Assembly (NCBI GenBank): GCA_041918175.1
Contig: JAYRWE010000094.1
Coordinates: 434,001 to 498,000, forward strand
DNA: 64,000 nt
From: JABWAN01 sp041918175
Lineage (GTDB): Bacteria > Zhuqueibacterota > Zhuqueibacteria > Zhuqueibacterales > Zhuqueibacteraceae
Reading direction: 5' to 3'
Each line of letters opens with the position of its first letter. Position 1 is the first letter of the stretch. Made by a program: the position numbers and the translations under genes. Shown here in pieces: positions 1 to 9,486 of the stretch. A model generated the notes under the pieces. That model worked only from the letters and a program-made list of their open reading frames with translations, was not told the DNA's origin and searched no databases.

Positions 1-56
1 GGAGCAGCGACAAAACATGAAAAGCTCATATGGCTTGAACGCAAAGCGATGACAAC

Positions 57-160
57 GAAAAAAAAACTTTCCGCCGAGCGACGCCGAAGACACCGAGCTT
101 CGCCGAAAAAAGCTTTTATTCGGCGACACTCGGTGACTTCGGCGAATTTCGGCGGATGAG
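57..160. repeat. Dispersed palindromic repeat, family F
   Basis: The stretch holds an inverted repeat: a left arm reading CTTTCCGCCGAG... GAAGACACCGAG and a right arm reading ACTCGGTGACTTCGGCG... TTCGGCGG. Near-identical wording recurs at about 57247-57335 (CGGCGACACTCGGTGACTTCGG), so this is a dispersed element, not a local hairpin. With the next element it fills the first 383 bases, where no gene is seen. Confidence 0.6.
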
Positions 161-216
161 CTTTTCGTGTTTGGCACTGGGGGGGTTCGGGTTGTGGAAG
201 ATTCTTAGTGCGCGTC

Positions 217-345
217 TGAAAATTACTTCCCGAAATCGCCGTAGTCCCGCCCCCCTGCGGGGCGTTGATGGAACTCAAAAATTTCATTGTTCCACCATCC
301 GCCCACAAGGGGCGGGGACTACGATCGCGCGGGAAGTTATTTTTA
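217..345. repeat. REP-like inverted repeat, family A
   Basis: The core at 240-323 begins GTAGTCCCGCCCCC and ends GGGGCGGGGACTAC. Flanking bases (TTACTTCCCG left, CGGGAAGTTA right) extend the stem outward. The same GTAGTCCCGCCCCTTGTGGGGC motif surrounds the transposase at 14993-15490 and recurs at 11114-11335 and 14682-14790. Confidence 0.7.
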
Positions 346-383
346 GATGAACCCTTACAATGCTAAGTCATGAAAAAGTGGTG

Positions 384-2414
384 CTATTCCGAAGGTCCCA
401 TTTCGCCTTTGTTGTTTCCGCGCAGATGTTGTTCGAACCAGCCGAGCAAACGATTGCCGATGTCTAAAATAAATTTCGGCTCCTGCGGGCCGTGCGGGGT
501 GCGCGGATACACGACCATTTGCACGGGACAGTTTTGTTGTTTGAGCGCGTTGTAAAACTCTTGGCCCTGCGAGAGCGGTACGCGCAAATCTTTTTCGCCG
601 TGCAAGATCAGCGTGGGAGTGGAAACGCCTTTGACGTTGAACATGGCGGAGTGCTTTTGATACGCGGCCATGTTGTCCCACGGTTGGCCGTTGAAATAAT
701 CCGGCAGAAAACCGGGAATGTCCGCGGTGCCGGTGAAGCTCATCAAGTTGGTCACGCCCGCGCCGACGGAAGCGGCTTTGAAACGTTTGGTGCGCGTGAC
801 GATGAACGAGGTCATGTAGCCGCCATAGCTCCAGCCGCACACAACGAGACTATCGGGATGCACGAGGCCTTTGGCAATGAGCGCATCGACGCCGGTCATG
901 TCGTCTTCATAATCGCCGAAGCCCCAATCGTTGGTATTCGCGCGACGGAACTCCGCGCCATAGCCGCTGCTGCCGCGCGGATTGGGACGGAGCACGACGT
1001 AATCCGCGGCCGCGAAGGCTTGCAAAGGATAGATGGCCGAGGCCGCGGTGAAGGATTGCGTGAACACGCCCGCAGGGCCGCCGTGAATGTTGAGCACGAG
1101 CGGATACTTTCTTCCGCTCTGATAGTTCGCGGGATAGGTGACGAGGCCTTCGACTTCTTTGCCGTCGGTTGATTTCCACGTGAGAACTTCAGTGCGGCCC
1201 GTGGGCAAGTTGGGAAGATGGCGATTGACGTTGGTGAGTTTGAGCGGCGCGTATTTCATCGTCGCGGAGACGAAGACTTGCGGCGCTTGCTCGGAGGTTT
1301 GATGAATCACGGCAAACTGTTTTGCATCTTTCGTGAAAGAAGCGGCGCCGAAACTTCCCGCGCCGGTGGTGAGTGCGCGTGATTTGCCGTCGCTGAGGTT
1401 CATCGCAAACACGCGCGGGCTGGTGCGTTCGGTCTCGCTGTAAAAAATTTCTTTGCTATCCGCGGACCATGCAATGAGGTTGGCTTGATCATCGTGCGTT
1501 GCGCCGAGCTTGCGCGCTGCACCGCCTTTGCGCGGCATCACGTAAATATCGTTGCGCCGCGCCCAGCGTGTGTCGCCGCCGTCGTATGAAAACGCGAGCC
1601 ATTGCCCATCGGGCGAGAAGAGCGGATTGCTCGCCACGGTTTTGCTGAAGAGCGCTTGCACTGCGCCGCTGTCACTAGGCACGAGCGAAAGCGTACTCGT
1701 CACCCAATCGTCCACGCGCGGCGTGGTTTGATGACTGAATGCGAGTTCTTTATTGTCGGGCGACCAATCGAAACTCGTCACGTGAAAATTGCCACGGGTC
1801 AAGCGCTGCACTGTGCGCTCGCCTTTTTCATTCTTCGCCACGGGCACGACATAGAGATGCGCGAATTTGAAATTCTCATCCACGATGGTCATGTCGCGCT
1901 TCTCTTTGTTGTCCTTCTCTTCGGCTGCGGAGAGCGCGTCGTTCATGGTGAAGGCGAGGCGCTTGCCCTCGGGCGACCACGCGAAGCTACTCACGCCGGT
2001 TTTCACGTCCGTGAGTTTTTCGGCCTCGCCGCCGTGCGCGCGAATGAGCCAGAGATTGGTTTTCTCGCCGCCGCGCGAGGAGAGAAACGCGAGCCATTGC
2101 CCGTCGGGCGACCATTGCGGATTGGTGCAAGACTTCTCGCCTTGCGTGAATTGAAAATCAATCTTGCCGTCCGTGCTCGCGAGAAAGATGTGCGTGCGAT
2201 AATCGCTCTTCTCGCCTTCGAGTAACGGCTCGGAAACCGTGTACGCGACCCATTTGCCCTCCGGCGAAATCGTTGCGCCGGTGAGGCGATGATATTTGAT
2301 CATCACTTCGGGCGTCCATTTCGTGGGCGCAGTGCCGGTGTTGGAATTTTGCGCGAAGAGCGCGCTGCACAATAACATGAGGCCAATGGCGCTCGGTCGT
2401 TTGATTGAAAACAT
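384..2414 (-). CDS. S9 family peptidase (acylaminoacyl-peptidase / DPP IV-like), exported
   Basis: Exported serine peptidase of 676 residues, predicted to release dipeptides or acyl-amino acids from short peptides in the envelope. The N-terminus has a signal peptide ending around ALFAQ. Repeated WSPDGQW/WSPEGK motifs in the N-terminal two thirds mark the TolB/DPP-IV-like beta-propeller. The C-terminal ~250 residues form the alpha/beta-hydrolase domain with the nucleophile in GWSYGGYMTS, the Asp in HGEKDLRVP and the His in PRTPHGP. A strong AAGGAGG sits 7 bases before the ATG, fixing the start. The next gene upstream is another S9 peptidase on the same strand, but 260 bases separate them. Family assignment is firm; substrate is not known. 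Confidence 0.95.
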   Translation of the reverse strand: MFSIKRPSAIGLMLLCSALFAQNSNTGTAPTKWTPEVMIKYHRLTGATISPEGKWVAYTVSEPLLEGEKSDYRTHIFLASTDGKIDFQFTQGEKSCTNPQWSPDGQWLAFLSSRGGEKTNLWLIRAHGGEAEKLTDVKTGVSSFAWSPEGKRLAFTMNDALSAAEEKDNKEKRDMTIVDENFKFAHLYVVPVAKNEKGERTVQRLTRGNFHVTSFDWSPDNKELAFSHQTTPRVDDWVTSTLSLVPSDSGAVQALFSKTVASNPLFSPDGQWLAFSYDGGDTRWARRNDIYVMPRKGGAARKLGATHDDQANLIAWSADSKEIFYSETERTSPRVFAMNLSDGKSRALTTGAGSFGAASFTKDAKQFAVIHQTSEQAPQVFVSATMKYAPLKLTNVNRHLPNLPTGRTEVLTWKSTDGKEVEGLVTYPANYQSGRKYPLVLNIHGGPAGVFTQSFTAASAIYPLQAFAAADYVVLRPNPRGSSGYGAEFRRANTNDWGFGDYEDDMTGVDALIAKGLVHPDSLVVCGWSYGGYMTSFIVTRTKRFKAASVGAGVTNLMSFTGTADIPGFLPDYFNGQPWDNMAAYQKHSAMFNVKGVSTPTLILHGEKDLRVPLSQGQEFYNALKQQNCPVQMVVYPRTPHGPQEPKFILDIGNRLLGWFEQHLRGNNKGEMGPSE

Positions 2415-2676
2415 GGTGTTCCTCCTTCAATTCGTAAAGAATTTCCGTGCTTCATTCGTCACCTCCCTCTCCATGTCACTGTAAGAACCTTCCCTCGTAC
2501 TACAACGTTAAGTTCCACCTAGGTGACATCAAGTTACCTTAAGCAAAAGACTAAGACAGAAAGATGGAGGGCCGAAAAATGCCTGCTGTCTTTCGTGGGC
2601 GAGATCAACTTCACTCGTTCGAATCCAAGCTTTATTTTTCTGCCCAACATTTTTCTGTCTTAAGCTTTTGCATTGC

Positions 2677-4821
2677 TCACAAACTCCCCGCGCTGCCTTT
2701 GAGTTTCGGCGGGGCGTTGAGGTTGTGAAAGATGAACGAGAAAATATCCGCGGCCGATTCAATCGCTTTCGCCGTGCTGCTTGCGCCGTGGCCGGATTTG
2801 GTTTCGATGCGAATGAGCACAGGATTCTCGCCCGCATGTTTCTCTTGCAAAGTTGCGGCGTACTTGAACGAATGCGCGGGCACCACGCGATCATCGTGAT
2901 CCGCGGTCGTAATCAACGTCGCGGGATACTTCACGCCTTCGCGCAAATTGTGAATCGGCGAATAAGCGTGCAACGCTTTGAACTCGGCCTCGTTATCGCT
3001 CGAACCGTAGTCCGCGATCCAATTCCAGCCGATGGTGAATTTGTGAAAGCGCAGCATGTCCATTACGCCGACTTGCGGAATCGCGACTTTGAACAGCTCT
3101 GGGCGTTGGTTCATCACTGCGCCCACGAGCAAGCCACCATTCGAGCCGCCTTGCAGCGCAAGTTTCTCGCTCGACGTATACTTGTTCGCGATCAACCATT
3201 CTGCCGCAGCAATGAAATCATCAAACACGTTTTGCTTTTTCAACTTCGTGCCGGCCTCGTGCCACTTCTCGCCATATTCGCCGCCGCCGCGAATGTTGGC
3301 CGAGGCATAAACAAAACCTTGCTCCAGCAACGCGAGGCGCAGCGAGCTAAAACTCGGCGAAGTCGTGATGTTGAATCCGCCGTAGCCATAAAGCAGCGTG
3401 GGATTGTTGCCGTTCTTCTTCAAGCCCTTTTTATAAACCAAAAACATGGGCACGCGTGTGCCGTCTTTGCTGTTATAAAAAACCTGCTCGGTGACATACT
3501 CCGCAGGATTGAAACTCGGAATCTCCGGCGCGCGGAAGAGCGTGCTCTTCTTCGTGGCAATGTCATAGCGAAAAATCGTGGGCGCATAATTGAACGAAGT
3601 GAAAGTGTAAAACACAAACTTGTCGTCACTCTCGCCGCCGAAGCCGCCCGCGGAACCAAGCCCAGGCAGCGCGATTTCATTTTCCAACTTGCCTTCGAGG
3701 CTATACACATACGCGCGCGTGGCCACGTCTTTCAAATACGTCGCGAACAGTTTGCCGCCCGCCACGCTCACACCTTGCAGCGGCTCGGACTTCTCCGGCA
3801 AAATTTCCTTCCAATTTTTCTCGCTCGGATTTTTCGGATCGATCAAAACCACTTTGCCGTTCGGCGCGTTGCGGTCCGTGCGCACGAGAAATTTGTCGCC
3901 GACGTTTTCAATCACGCCATAGCTGTCGTTGCCGATGGTGTCGATGATGGCGCTGAATGCTGTCGCGCTCGCCTCGCGATAAAGGAGCGCGTTGCCCTTC
4001 TTGCCTTTGCCGCGTTCGGAGTACGAAAGAATCGCGAAGCGCTCGTCTTCCGTGGTGCCGACAAAGTGAAAGCGCTGCGGATGCGCCGGATCTTCATAAA
4101 CCAAAATGTCTGCAGATTGCGGCGTGCCGACTTTGTGAAAATAAACTTTGTGATCTTCATTCTTCGAAGAAAGCTCTTCGCCTTTCGCGGGCGCATTGTA
4201 GCGGCTATAATAAAAGCCCTCGCCTTGCCACGAAAGTCCCGAGACTTTGATCCACTTGAGCGTGTCAGAATGCGTCTTGCGCGTGGTCATGTCCATCACG
4301 CAGTACTCTTGCCAATCCGAGCCGCTGCGCGAGATGCCATACGCCGCGTACTTGCCATCCTTGGAAAGCGCGAATGCGCCGAGGCGCGTGGTGCCGTCGC
4401 TCGAAAACGTGTTGGGATCGAGCAAAACTTCCGACGTGCCGTCGAGGCCTTTTTGCACATAGAGCACGCTTTGGTTTTGCAAACCGTCATTCTTCGAAAA
4501 GAAAAAGTATTCGCCTTTGCGAAACGGCGCGGAGTATTTCGGATAGTTATAAAGCGCTTCGAGCCGCGCTTTCACCTGCGCGCGATAGGGAATCTTTTCG
4601 AGGTAGCCGAACGTGACTTCATTCTGCGCGGTCACCCATTGCGCCGTCTCCGCGGAGTTATCGTCTTCGAGCCAGCGATAGGGATCGGGCACATTCACGC
4701 CGAAATACGTGTCAACGTGCTCGACTTTTTGAGTGACGGGATATTGCAGCTTTTGCGCGTGAAGAGAGGGCGGGCAAAAAAAGAGGGCAGCGATGAGCGG
4801 CAGGGCTTTGGTGAATTTCAT
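2677..4821 (-). CDS. Prolyl oligopeptidase (S9A), exported
   Basis: Prolyl oligopeptidase of 714 residues, cleaving after proline in short peptides. A signal peptide (MKFTKALPLIAALFFCPPS, cleaved near LHAQ) puts it in the periplasm, as in many FCB-group homologues. The mature N-terminus has the family's YFGVNVPDPYRWLEDD signature. A seven-bladed propeller follows. The catalytic domain shows Ser in QGGSNGGLLVG, Asp in TADHDDRVVP and His in KSGHGASS. Length matches the S9A family. AAGGA precedes the ATG at normal distance. With the preceding S9 peptidase it suggests peptide scavenging. Confidence 0.96.
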   Translation of the reverse strand: MKFTKALPLIAALFFCPPSLHAQKLQYPVTQKVEHVDTYFGVNVPDPYRWLEDDNSAETAQWVTAQNEVTFGYLEKIPYRAQVKARLEALYNYPKYSAPFRKGEYFFFSKNDGLQNQSVLYVQKGLDGTSEVLLDPNTFSSDGTTRLGAFALSKDGKYAAYGISRSGSDWQEYCVMDMTTRKTHSDTLKWIKVSGLSWQGEGFYYSRYNAPAKGEELSSKNEDHKVYFHKVGTPQSADILVYEDPAHPQRFHFVGTTEDERFAILSYSERGKGKKGNALLYREASATAFSAIIDTIGNDSYGVIENVGDKFLVRTDRNAPNGKVVLIDPKNPSEKNWKEILPEKSEPLQGVSVAGGKLFATYLKDVATRAYVYSLEGKLENEIALPGLGSAGGFGGESDDKFVFYTFTSFNYAPTIFRYDIATKKSTLFRAPEIPSFNPAEYVTEQVFYNSKDGTRVPMFLVYKKGLKKNGNNPTLLYGYGGFNITTSPSFSSLRLALLEQGFVYASANIRGGGEYGEKWHEAGTKLKKQNVFDDFIAAAEWLIANKYTSSEKLALQGGSNGGLLVGAVMNQRPELFKVAIPQVGVMDMLRFHKFTIGWNWIADYGSSDNEAEFKALHAYSPIHNLREGVKYPATLITTADHDDRVVPAHSFKYAATLQEKHAGENPVLIRIETKSGHGASSTAKAIESAADIFSFIFHNLNAPPKLKGSAGSL

Positions 4822-4937
4822 TTGGGTGTTCCTTCAAGAATTAAATGGAGGTTTAATTTCGTAAATTTCTGGCCTAACATGATCTAACACTGGATGACCC
4901 AATTCAATAAATTCAGGCCTAATCAATAATCATGCTT

Positions 4938-5804
4938 TCAAGGGATGGCAGGAGGGTGAGTCTTATTATCCTTATCTTTGCCGAATTGGGTCGTGAAAGA
5001 AATTATTGCAGCGGCGGCACCTAGTATTAAAAGAGTTTTCTTGTCGAGCGATTTCTTAGTTACGTTAATTGAATCACGTCGGGCTATTTTTCTTAAGCTA
5101 TCTAACACAGTAAATGAAACACTAAGGCTATCAATAGGCAATCTCGTTTTTGAATCTAACGAATCTCCAATAGAGCTACCTGAGACTAAATCAGAAAACT
5201 CAATTTGTGAAAGATTTATTTCTTCGAGAAGGTTAGTTACAAGTCTGTCCCGAAGAGAGTCATTTTCGGTGCGGCTATCCCCAAGCATCTTCTCTAAGAA
5301 TTTCAATGCAATAAACTCTCTGTTTTGACTTTTGACATTTGTGGAATCAGTAGTTCTAATATAAATGCCAATCGAGTCAATATCAAAAACATGCTCAAAA
5401 GTATCACTGCTGTTTTGAGCAATACCCTTCACTTCATACGTTGATGTTGTTTCTTCATTTTCTTGCGGTTCAAATTTCGCACCTATATCCTTTTGTTGCT
5501 GTAAGCCAAGATTGATCTCTTTAATGGTTCTTTGCCTCTCTCCGCTCAATACTTCGTTTAATACAGGTATGATTTCATCATTGATTTTGCTTCCTATCCG
5601 ATCGGTGTTGCGCTGAAGCTGTTCAACACTTTCAGCAACTTTTCCAATTTGCTCTACACTTTTATTTAGGCTTGTCAATTGAGTAGAAACATAGATTACG
5701 GCCGATAAAATTGCCATCAATCCCGTCCCACCGCCTATCCAAGTAACAACTTCAGCCCTAAAGTTACGGACTTCTTCGCTATTTTTGACTCTGTTCGATT
5801 TCAT
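4938..5804 (-). CDS. Membrane-anchored coiled-coil protein, unknown function
   Basis: A 288-residue protein I do not recognise. Residues ~17-45 form a transmembrane segment (GGTGLMAILSAVIYVS), followed by a heptad-like stretch (LTSLNKSVEQIGKVAESVEQ) typical of a coiled coil. A second hydrophobic segment near residues 257-272 (LLILGAAAAIISFTTQF) precedes a short polar tail. The middle is rich in Ser, Asp, Asn and Thr. GAGG lies 6 bases before the ATG. The DNA is visibly more AT-rich than both neighbours, with codons unlike the GC-rich genes around it, which suggests recent acquisition. It is not clearly co-transcribed with anything. Confidence 0.7.
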   Translation of the reverse strand: MKSNRVKNSEEVRNFRAEVVTWIGGGTGLMAILSAVIYVSTQLTSLNKSVEQIGKVAESVEQLQRNTDRIGSKINDEIIPVLNEVLSGERQRTIKEINLGLQQQKDIGAKFEPQENEETTSTYEVKGIAQNSSDTFEHVFDIDSIGIYIRTTDSTNVKSQNREFIALKFLEKMLGDSRTENDSLRDRLVTNLLEEINLSQIEFSDLVSGSSIGDSLDSKTRLPIDSLSVSFTVLDSLRKIARRDSINVTKKSLDKKTLLILGAAAAIISFTTQFGKDKDNKTHPPAIP

Positions 5805-5882
5805 ATTAAGCCTCTGTGCTTTAGACTTACACGTGCTTGCAATAATCCGCTACACTTCTATGAAAGACAAAAAGGGTATATC

Positions 5883-6542
5883 CTAAGCGTTGAACAGCTT
5901 CATATACCCCCACAAATAAATTTTCCACGCGCGCAGAAACGCCTCTTTGAAATAAGCCCCGACCTGCGCGTATTGCTCCAATGCAAAGCCGATAGTGATC
6001 ACAATAAAAATGCAATTGAGCACCAAGACGATGATGAACGCCGACTTCAAACCGATGCGATAGATATCGGATTGTCGCGGGCTAAATTCACGAAACACGG
6101 GAATCAAATGAAACGCGAGCGTTAAGCCTAAAAAGAAATTCACAAAGTTGTGCGTCGTCACAGTCATAAACGGTTTCACCACTAAAAGAGGCACGGTGAA
6201 AACCGGCAAAAAATAAGGCGCAAGAATAACTACAGTATTGGGAACGCGATCAAACTCGACGTAGCCCCAGTTGCGCCAGTCCGCGCGAAAATGTTTGATG
6301 CGATGAAAGAACAGATACCCCATGATCATGTGCGCGACTTCGTGCTCGAACGTTTCGAGAAAACCGAGTTTGGCCCACAATACTAAACCGTAGAGTAGCG
6401 CATAGCCGAGCGCCCCATAGATAAACCAGTTTGACCAGAGTGCGGTAAAATGCGTAAACACGAACAGGCATGTTTGCGCAATGAAGGCATAAAGCAAGGG
6501 AGTGATGATGATAAAGAATAGAATTCTGAAGAAATTCTTCAT
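5883..6542 (-). CDS. Polytopic membrane protein with HExxH, M50-metallopeptidase-like
   Basis: A 219-residue, strongly hydrophobic protein with about five to six predicted membrane segments. Residues ~64-75 read LETFEHEVAHMIMG, an HExxH zinc-binding signature next to a membrane helix, as in intramembrane M50 peptidases. A later helix with the conserved-looking VILAPYFLPVFTVP and another with FFLGLTLAFHL also fit that fold. The classic C-terminal NxxPxxxxDG motif of site-2 proteases is not evident, so M50-like is an inference. GCGAGG lies just before the ATG. There are no obvious operon partners. Confidence 0.6.
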   Translation of the reverse strand: MKNFFRILFFIIITPLLYAFIAQTCLFVFTHFTALWSNWFIYGALGYALLYGLVLWAKLGFLETFEHEVAHMIMGYLFFHRIKHFRADWRNWGYVEFDRVPNTVVILAPYFLPVFTVPLLVVKPFMTVTTHNFVNFFLGLTLAFHLIPVFREFSPRQSDIYRIGLKSAFIIVLVLNCIFIVITIGFALEQYAQVGAYFKEAFLRAWKIYLWGYMKLFNA

Positions 6543-6628
6543 TACCTCGCCCCTACATCTCGCGCTAAGAAATGATAAGAAAAGTGCGGCGCGCTCAAGC
6601 TGCGCGCCGCACTCGTGGTTAAATTCGA

Positions 6629-7864
6629 TTACGCCGTCTTATCCGCGCTCGTGTCTTTAAACGTCAACGCGAACAAGAAGGAGATGAACACCGCAAAGGC
6701 GCACGGGATAAGCCAGATCATGGGCCAATTGCGCGTGACTTTTTCCACGGCGTCAACCACAACCGTGGTGCTATACGCCTCGACGATTTGGCCGGAGAGC
6801 CACGAACCGAGGCCGATGCCGACGCCATACGTGATGAGCGCAATGAAGCCCTGCGCGCTCGCGCGAATGTCGCTCGAAGCTTTCTTGTCAACGTAAATTT
6901 GGCCGGTGACAAAGAAGAAGTCATAACAGATGCCGTGCAGCAAAATGCCAGCGTAGAGCATCCACGCACCGCTGTCCATATTGCCGTTCGCGAAGAACGC
7001 ATAACGCACGACCCACGCGAGCATACCCACGAGCAACATCTTCTTCACGCCGAGGCGCGCGAAGAACAGCGGCATGAGCACCATGAAAATGACTTCCGAC
7101 ATTTGCCCCATGGATTGTTTCGCGGCCACGCCTTCCATACCTAGTTCGTTCAAAAACGGATTGGTGAAGTTATAATAGAACGCGAGCGGAATGGAGATCA
7201 GCAAAGAGCACATCACGAAGATGAGAAAGTTCTTCTCTTTGAGCAGACGCAACGCTTTGAGGCCGAGCACTTCGCCGACGCTCACATTCTTGCCGATGTT
7301 TTGCGGCGGCGTGTTCGGCAGTGTGAAGGAATACAGGCCGAGTATGATCGAAGCAATCGCCGCCATCTTCATCGGCGTATCGCTCGCTTCGACTTCGGCC
7401 GTCATGGAGGAGAGGCCAAACGTAATCACCAAGCCGGCAACGATCCAGCCAATCGTGCCCCACACGCGCACTTTCGGAAATTGCGCGCCGGGATTGTCCA
7501 TTTGATTGAACGACACTGCGTTGACCAGCGCAAGCGTGGGCATGTAGCAAAGGTTATAGAGCAACAGCGTCGGAATCAACGTCGCGGGATCCTTGATGCC
7601 CGTGGCGAGAAACATGAACACACCGCCAAGCAAGTGCAGCGTGCCCATCACTTTTTGCGAGGCGAAATAACGGTCCGCTATCATGCCCACAAAAAACGGC
7701 GCGATGATAGCCGCGATGTTGTTCATCAAATACGTGTTGCCGACCTGCCCGCCGGTGAAGCCGATTTTGAAGAGATACGTGCCCAGCGTGACGAACCACG
7801 CGCCCCACACAAAGAACTGCAGAAACATCATCACACTGAGCTGCGCATAACTTTTGGTACTCAT
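6629..7864 (-). CDS. MFS transporter, nucleoside:H+ symporter (NupG/NHS) family
   Basis: A 411-residue inner-membrane permease with twelve hydrophobic helices, predicted to import nucleosides by proton symport. The N-terminus MSTKSYAQLSVMMFLQFFVW and the following GAWFVTLGTYL are characteristic of the NHS family, as is WGTIGWIVAGL in helix 5. The frame stays open upstream to 7966, but I choose the ATG at 7864. There GGAGGAAGG sits at ideal spacing, and the extra 34 residues would be basic and unlike the family. A palindromic repeat lies downstream of the upstream TPR gene rather than before this one. Substrate beyond the family level is unknown. Confidence 0.9.
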   Translation of the reverse strand: MSTKSYAQLSVMMFLQFFVWGAWFVTLGTYLFKIGFTGGQVGNTYLMNNIAAIIAPFFVGMIADRYFASQKVMGTLHLLGGVFMFLATGIKDPATLIPTLLLYNLCYMPTLALVNAVSFNQMDNPGAQFPKVRVWGTIGWIVAGLVITFGLSSMTAEVEASDTPMKMAAIASIILGLYSFTLPNTPPQNIGKNVSVGEVLGLKALRLLKEKNFLIFVMCSLLISIPLAFYYNFTNPFLNELGMEGVAAKQSMGQMSEVIFMVLMPLFFARLGVKKMLLVGMLAWVVRYAFFANGNMDSGAWMLYAGILLHGICYDFFFVTGQIYVDKKASSDIRASAQGFIALITYGVGIGLGSWLSGQIVEAYSTTVVVDAVEKVTRNWPMIWLIPCAFAVFISFLFALTFKDTSADKTA

Positions 7865-8002
7865 GCACCTTCCTCCGTTGGTTGGTTGTGAGAGACGGTT
7901 ACTGCGTTTAAAAAAAACTTTGTTCTGCTGCAAGCGCGATCGAATCTTATAGCTCAACCGTGACACTGCGCCACGCCTTCTCGATTGTCATTCAGATTCG
8001 AG

Positions 8003-8075
8003 TGTCATTCAGAAGGAATCTTTTTACTCGCTGGAGACAGTGCCCTGAGCTAAAAAAGATTCCTTCTGAATGACA
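8003..8075. repeat. Long hairpin repeat, family D
   Basis: The arms TGTCATTCAGAAGGAATCTT and its complement AAGATTCCTTCTGAATGACA pair over about 23 bp around a 26-base loop. A close copy is at 22571-22643 and a decayed one at 33849-33931. This copy lies just past the stop of the TPR gene and could serve as its transcription terminator. Confidence 0.75.
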
Positions 8076-8097
8076 GCGCTTGAGACGTTCGCTTTCT

Positions 8098-9327
8098 TCA
8101 CGGCGCGCTTGCCAGCTTCGCCAAATATCTTTTGGCGAGCGGATGCTCCGGCTGATACTTCAAAACATTCTCCCACGCGGCGCGCGCCTGCTCCGGTTTG
8201 TGCGAGAGCGCATAGACCACCCCGAGATTGAGCCACACATCCGCGAGCGCGGGATTGTATTCCAAGATGCGTTGATAGTGCCGAATTGCGCGCGTCGTAT
8301 CGCTCTTGAGCAAGTAGAGATTCGCAATGTTCGTTTGAATCTCCATATTCATCGGCGCGAGATGCGCGGCCACTTGATACGCATGCAGCGCGTCATTATA
8401 ACGCCCCACGCGCCGAAACGCAAACGCGAGCGAGGCATGCGCCATCGGATCATTCGGCAGCGAGCGAATCGTGTTTTCCAAATGCTCGATCTTCGCATCC
8501 TCCGCGCGCACGCGCTCGGCTTCCGCCAAAAACTTTTTGCCTTCCTCCTGTTGCCCGAGCCGCACGAGCGACTGGCCCAGGTTGTATTGCGCGCCATGAT
8601 GCCACGGCCATTGCGCCGCCACTTCGCGCAGCAGCACCATCGCATCTTCAAAACGCTGTTGCTTCACGAGCAATTGACCAACGAGGTAACGATACTCCAA
8701 ATTCGCCGGCTCAATTTGCAACGCCTGTTGCGCATGCGTGAGCGCGGGCGCAAGCTCGCTTTCATCTTCAAACAACAGCGCGAGATGAAAATGGCAAAGC
8801 GAGTACGTGCTGTCCAAAGCGAGCGCATGTTGAAATGAAATCCGCGCGCTATCAACTTTGCCGAGTTCCACATACGCGCGGCCAAGCTGATAAAACGGAA
8901 TCGCTTCCTCCGCGCGTGACTGCGGTTGCAACTTCTCGTTGCGCGCAATTTCTTTTTGATAAAAACCAATCGCCTGCTCATATTTCTGCTGGCGAAACGT
9001 ATTGTTGCCGAGATTATTCCACACGCCCCGATAGCTCGGCTCGAGTTCGAGCACTTTGCGATACGCAGTCTCCGCGTTCTGCCATTGCCCGACTTCGGAA
9101 TAAACCCGCGCGCGCATGAAATAAACATTCGCGCTGCTCGGCGTGAGCTTTTGCGCGCTGTCCGTAATCGCGAGCGCTGCGTCGAACTCGTTTTGGCGCA
9201 CGGCCTCATTGGCTTGTCGCAACAAGAACTCGCTCTGCGCGATGATCTCTTCCGGGTCTTCTTTCGGTTGCGAAGAACACGCACAGAGCAGCAACGCGAG
9301 CAGCGCAGTCACATAGGGTTTCAACAT
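8098..9327 (-). CDS. TPR lipoprotein
   Basis: A 409-residue lipoprotein: the signal sequence ends LLALLLCACSS with a lipobox cysteine. The rest is tetratricopeptide repeats, with typical motifs such as YRKVLELEPSYRGVWNNLGN, YQLGRAYVELGKVDSARISF and HYQRILEYNPALADVWLNLG. It presumably scaffolds protein interactions at an envelope membrane. A clear paralogue of the same length is at 29800-31029. The two share the order of repeats, the PWH..A.YNLGQ..VR block and the A..AW...LKY.P.....KAYLAKL end. Shine-Dalgarno is weak (GATGAGA). No enzymatic function is visible. Confidence 0.88.
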   Translation of the reverse strand: MLKPYVTALLALLLCACSSQPKEDPEEIIAQSEFLLRQANEAVRQNEFDAALAITDSAQKLTPSSANVYFMRARVYSEVGQWQNAETAYRKVLELEPSYRGVWNNLGNNTFRQQKYEQAIGFYQKEIARNEKLQPQSRAEEAIPFYQLGRAYVELGKVDSARISFQHALALDSTYSLCHFHLALLFEDESELAPALTHAQQALQIEPANLEYRYLVGQLLVKQQRFEDAMVLLREVAAQWPWHHGAQYNLGQSLVRLGQQEEGKKFLAEAERVRAEDAKIEHLENTIRSLPNDPMAHASLAFAFRRVGRYNDALHAYQVAAHLAPMNMEIQTNIANLYLLKSDTTRAIRHYQRILEYNPALADVWLNLGVVYALSHKPEQARAAWENVLKYQPEHPLAKRYLAKLASAP

Positions 9328-9355
9328 GTTTTCGATCTCATCAAATGAAAATAAG

Positions 9356-9486
9356 GGCCAATTGGAGTCGTGGAGTGGTAGAGTATTGGATTGGTGGATT
9401 CATGGAGTTTTGGATTGATGAAAAAGAGAGGCTTCGCTTTTCCAATACTCCAACAATCCACCGATCCAAAACTCCATCACTCCAAC
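9356..9486. repeat. Imperfect long inverted repeat, family E
   Basis: The left part reads GGAGTCGTGGAGTGG...GTATTGGATTGGTGGATT and the right part TCCAATACTCCAACAATCC...CCATCACTCC. They form a long imperfect hairpin around GAGAGGCTTCGCTTTT. The repetitive GGAGT/TGGATT wording suggests a low-complexity intergenic element. Its right end overlaps the last codons of the aquaporin gene, so the C-terminus (HIMLE) is encoded by repeat DNA. Confidence 0.6.

Noticed and set aside
2600..2680. A tRNA-like GTTCGAATCC at about 2615
   Set aside because: No acceptor, D or anticodon stems can be formed around it.
2668..4887. A 739-codon plus-strand frame over the prolyl oligopeptidase gene
   Set aside because: Antisense shadow with Arg/Ala/Val-rich low-information sequence. 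The complement encodes a textbook S9A enzyme.
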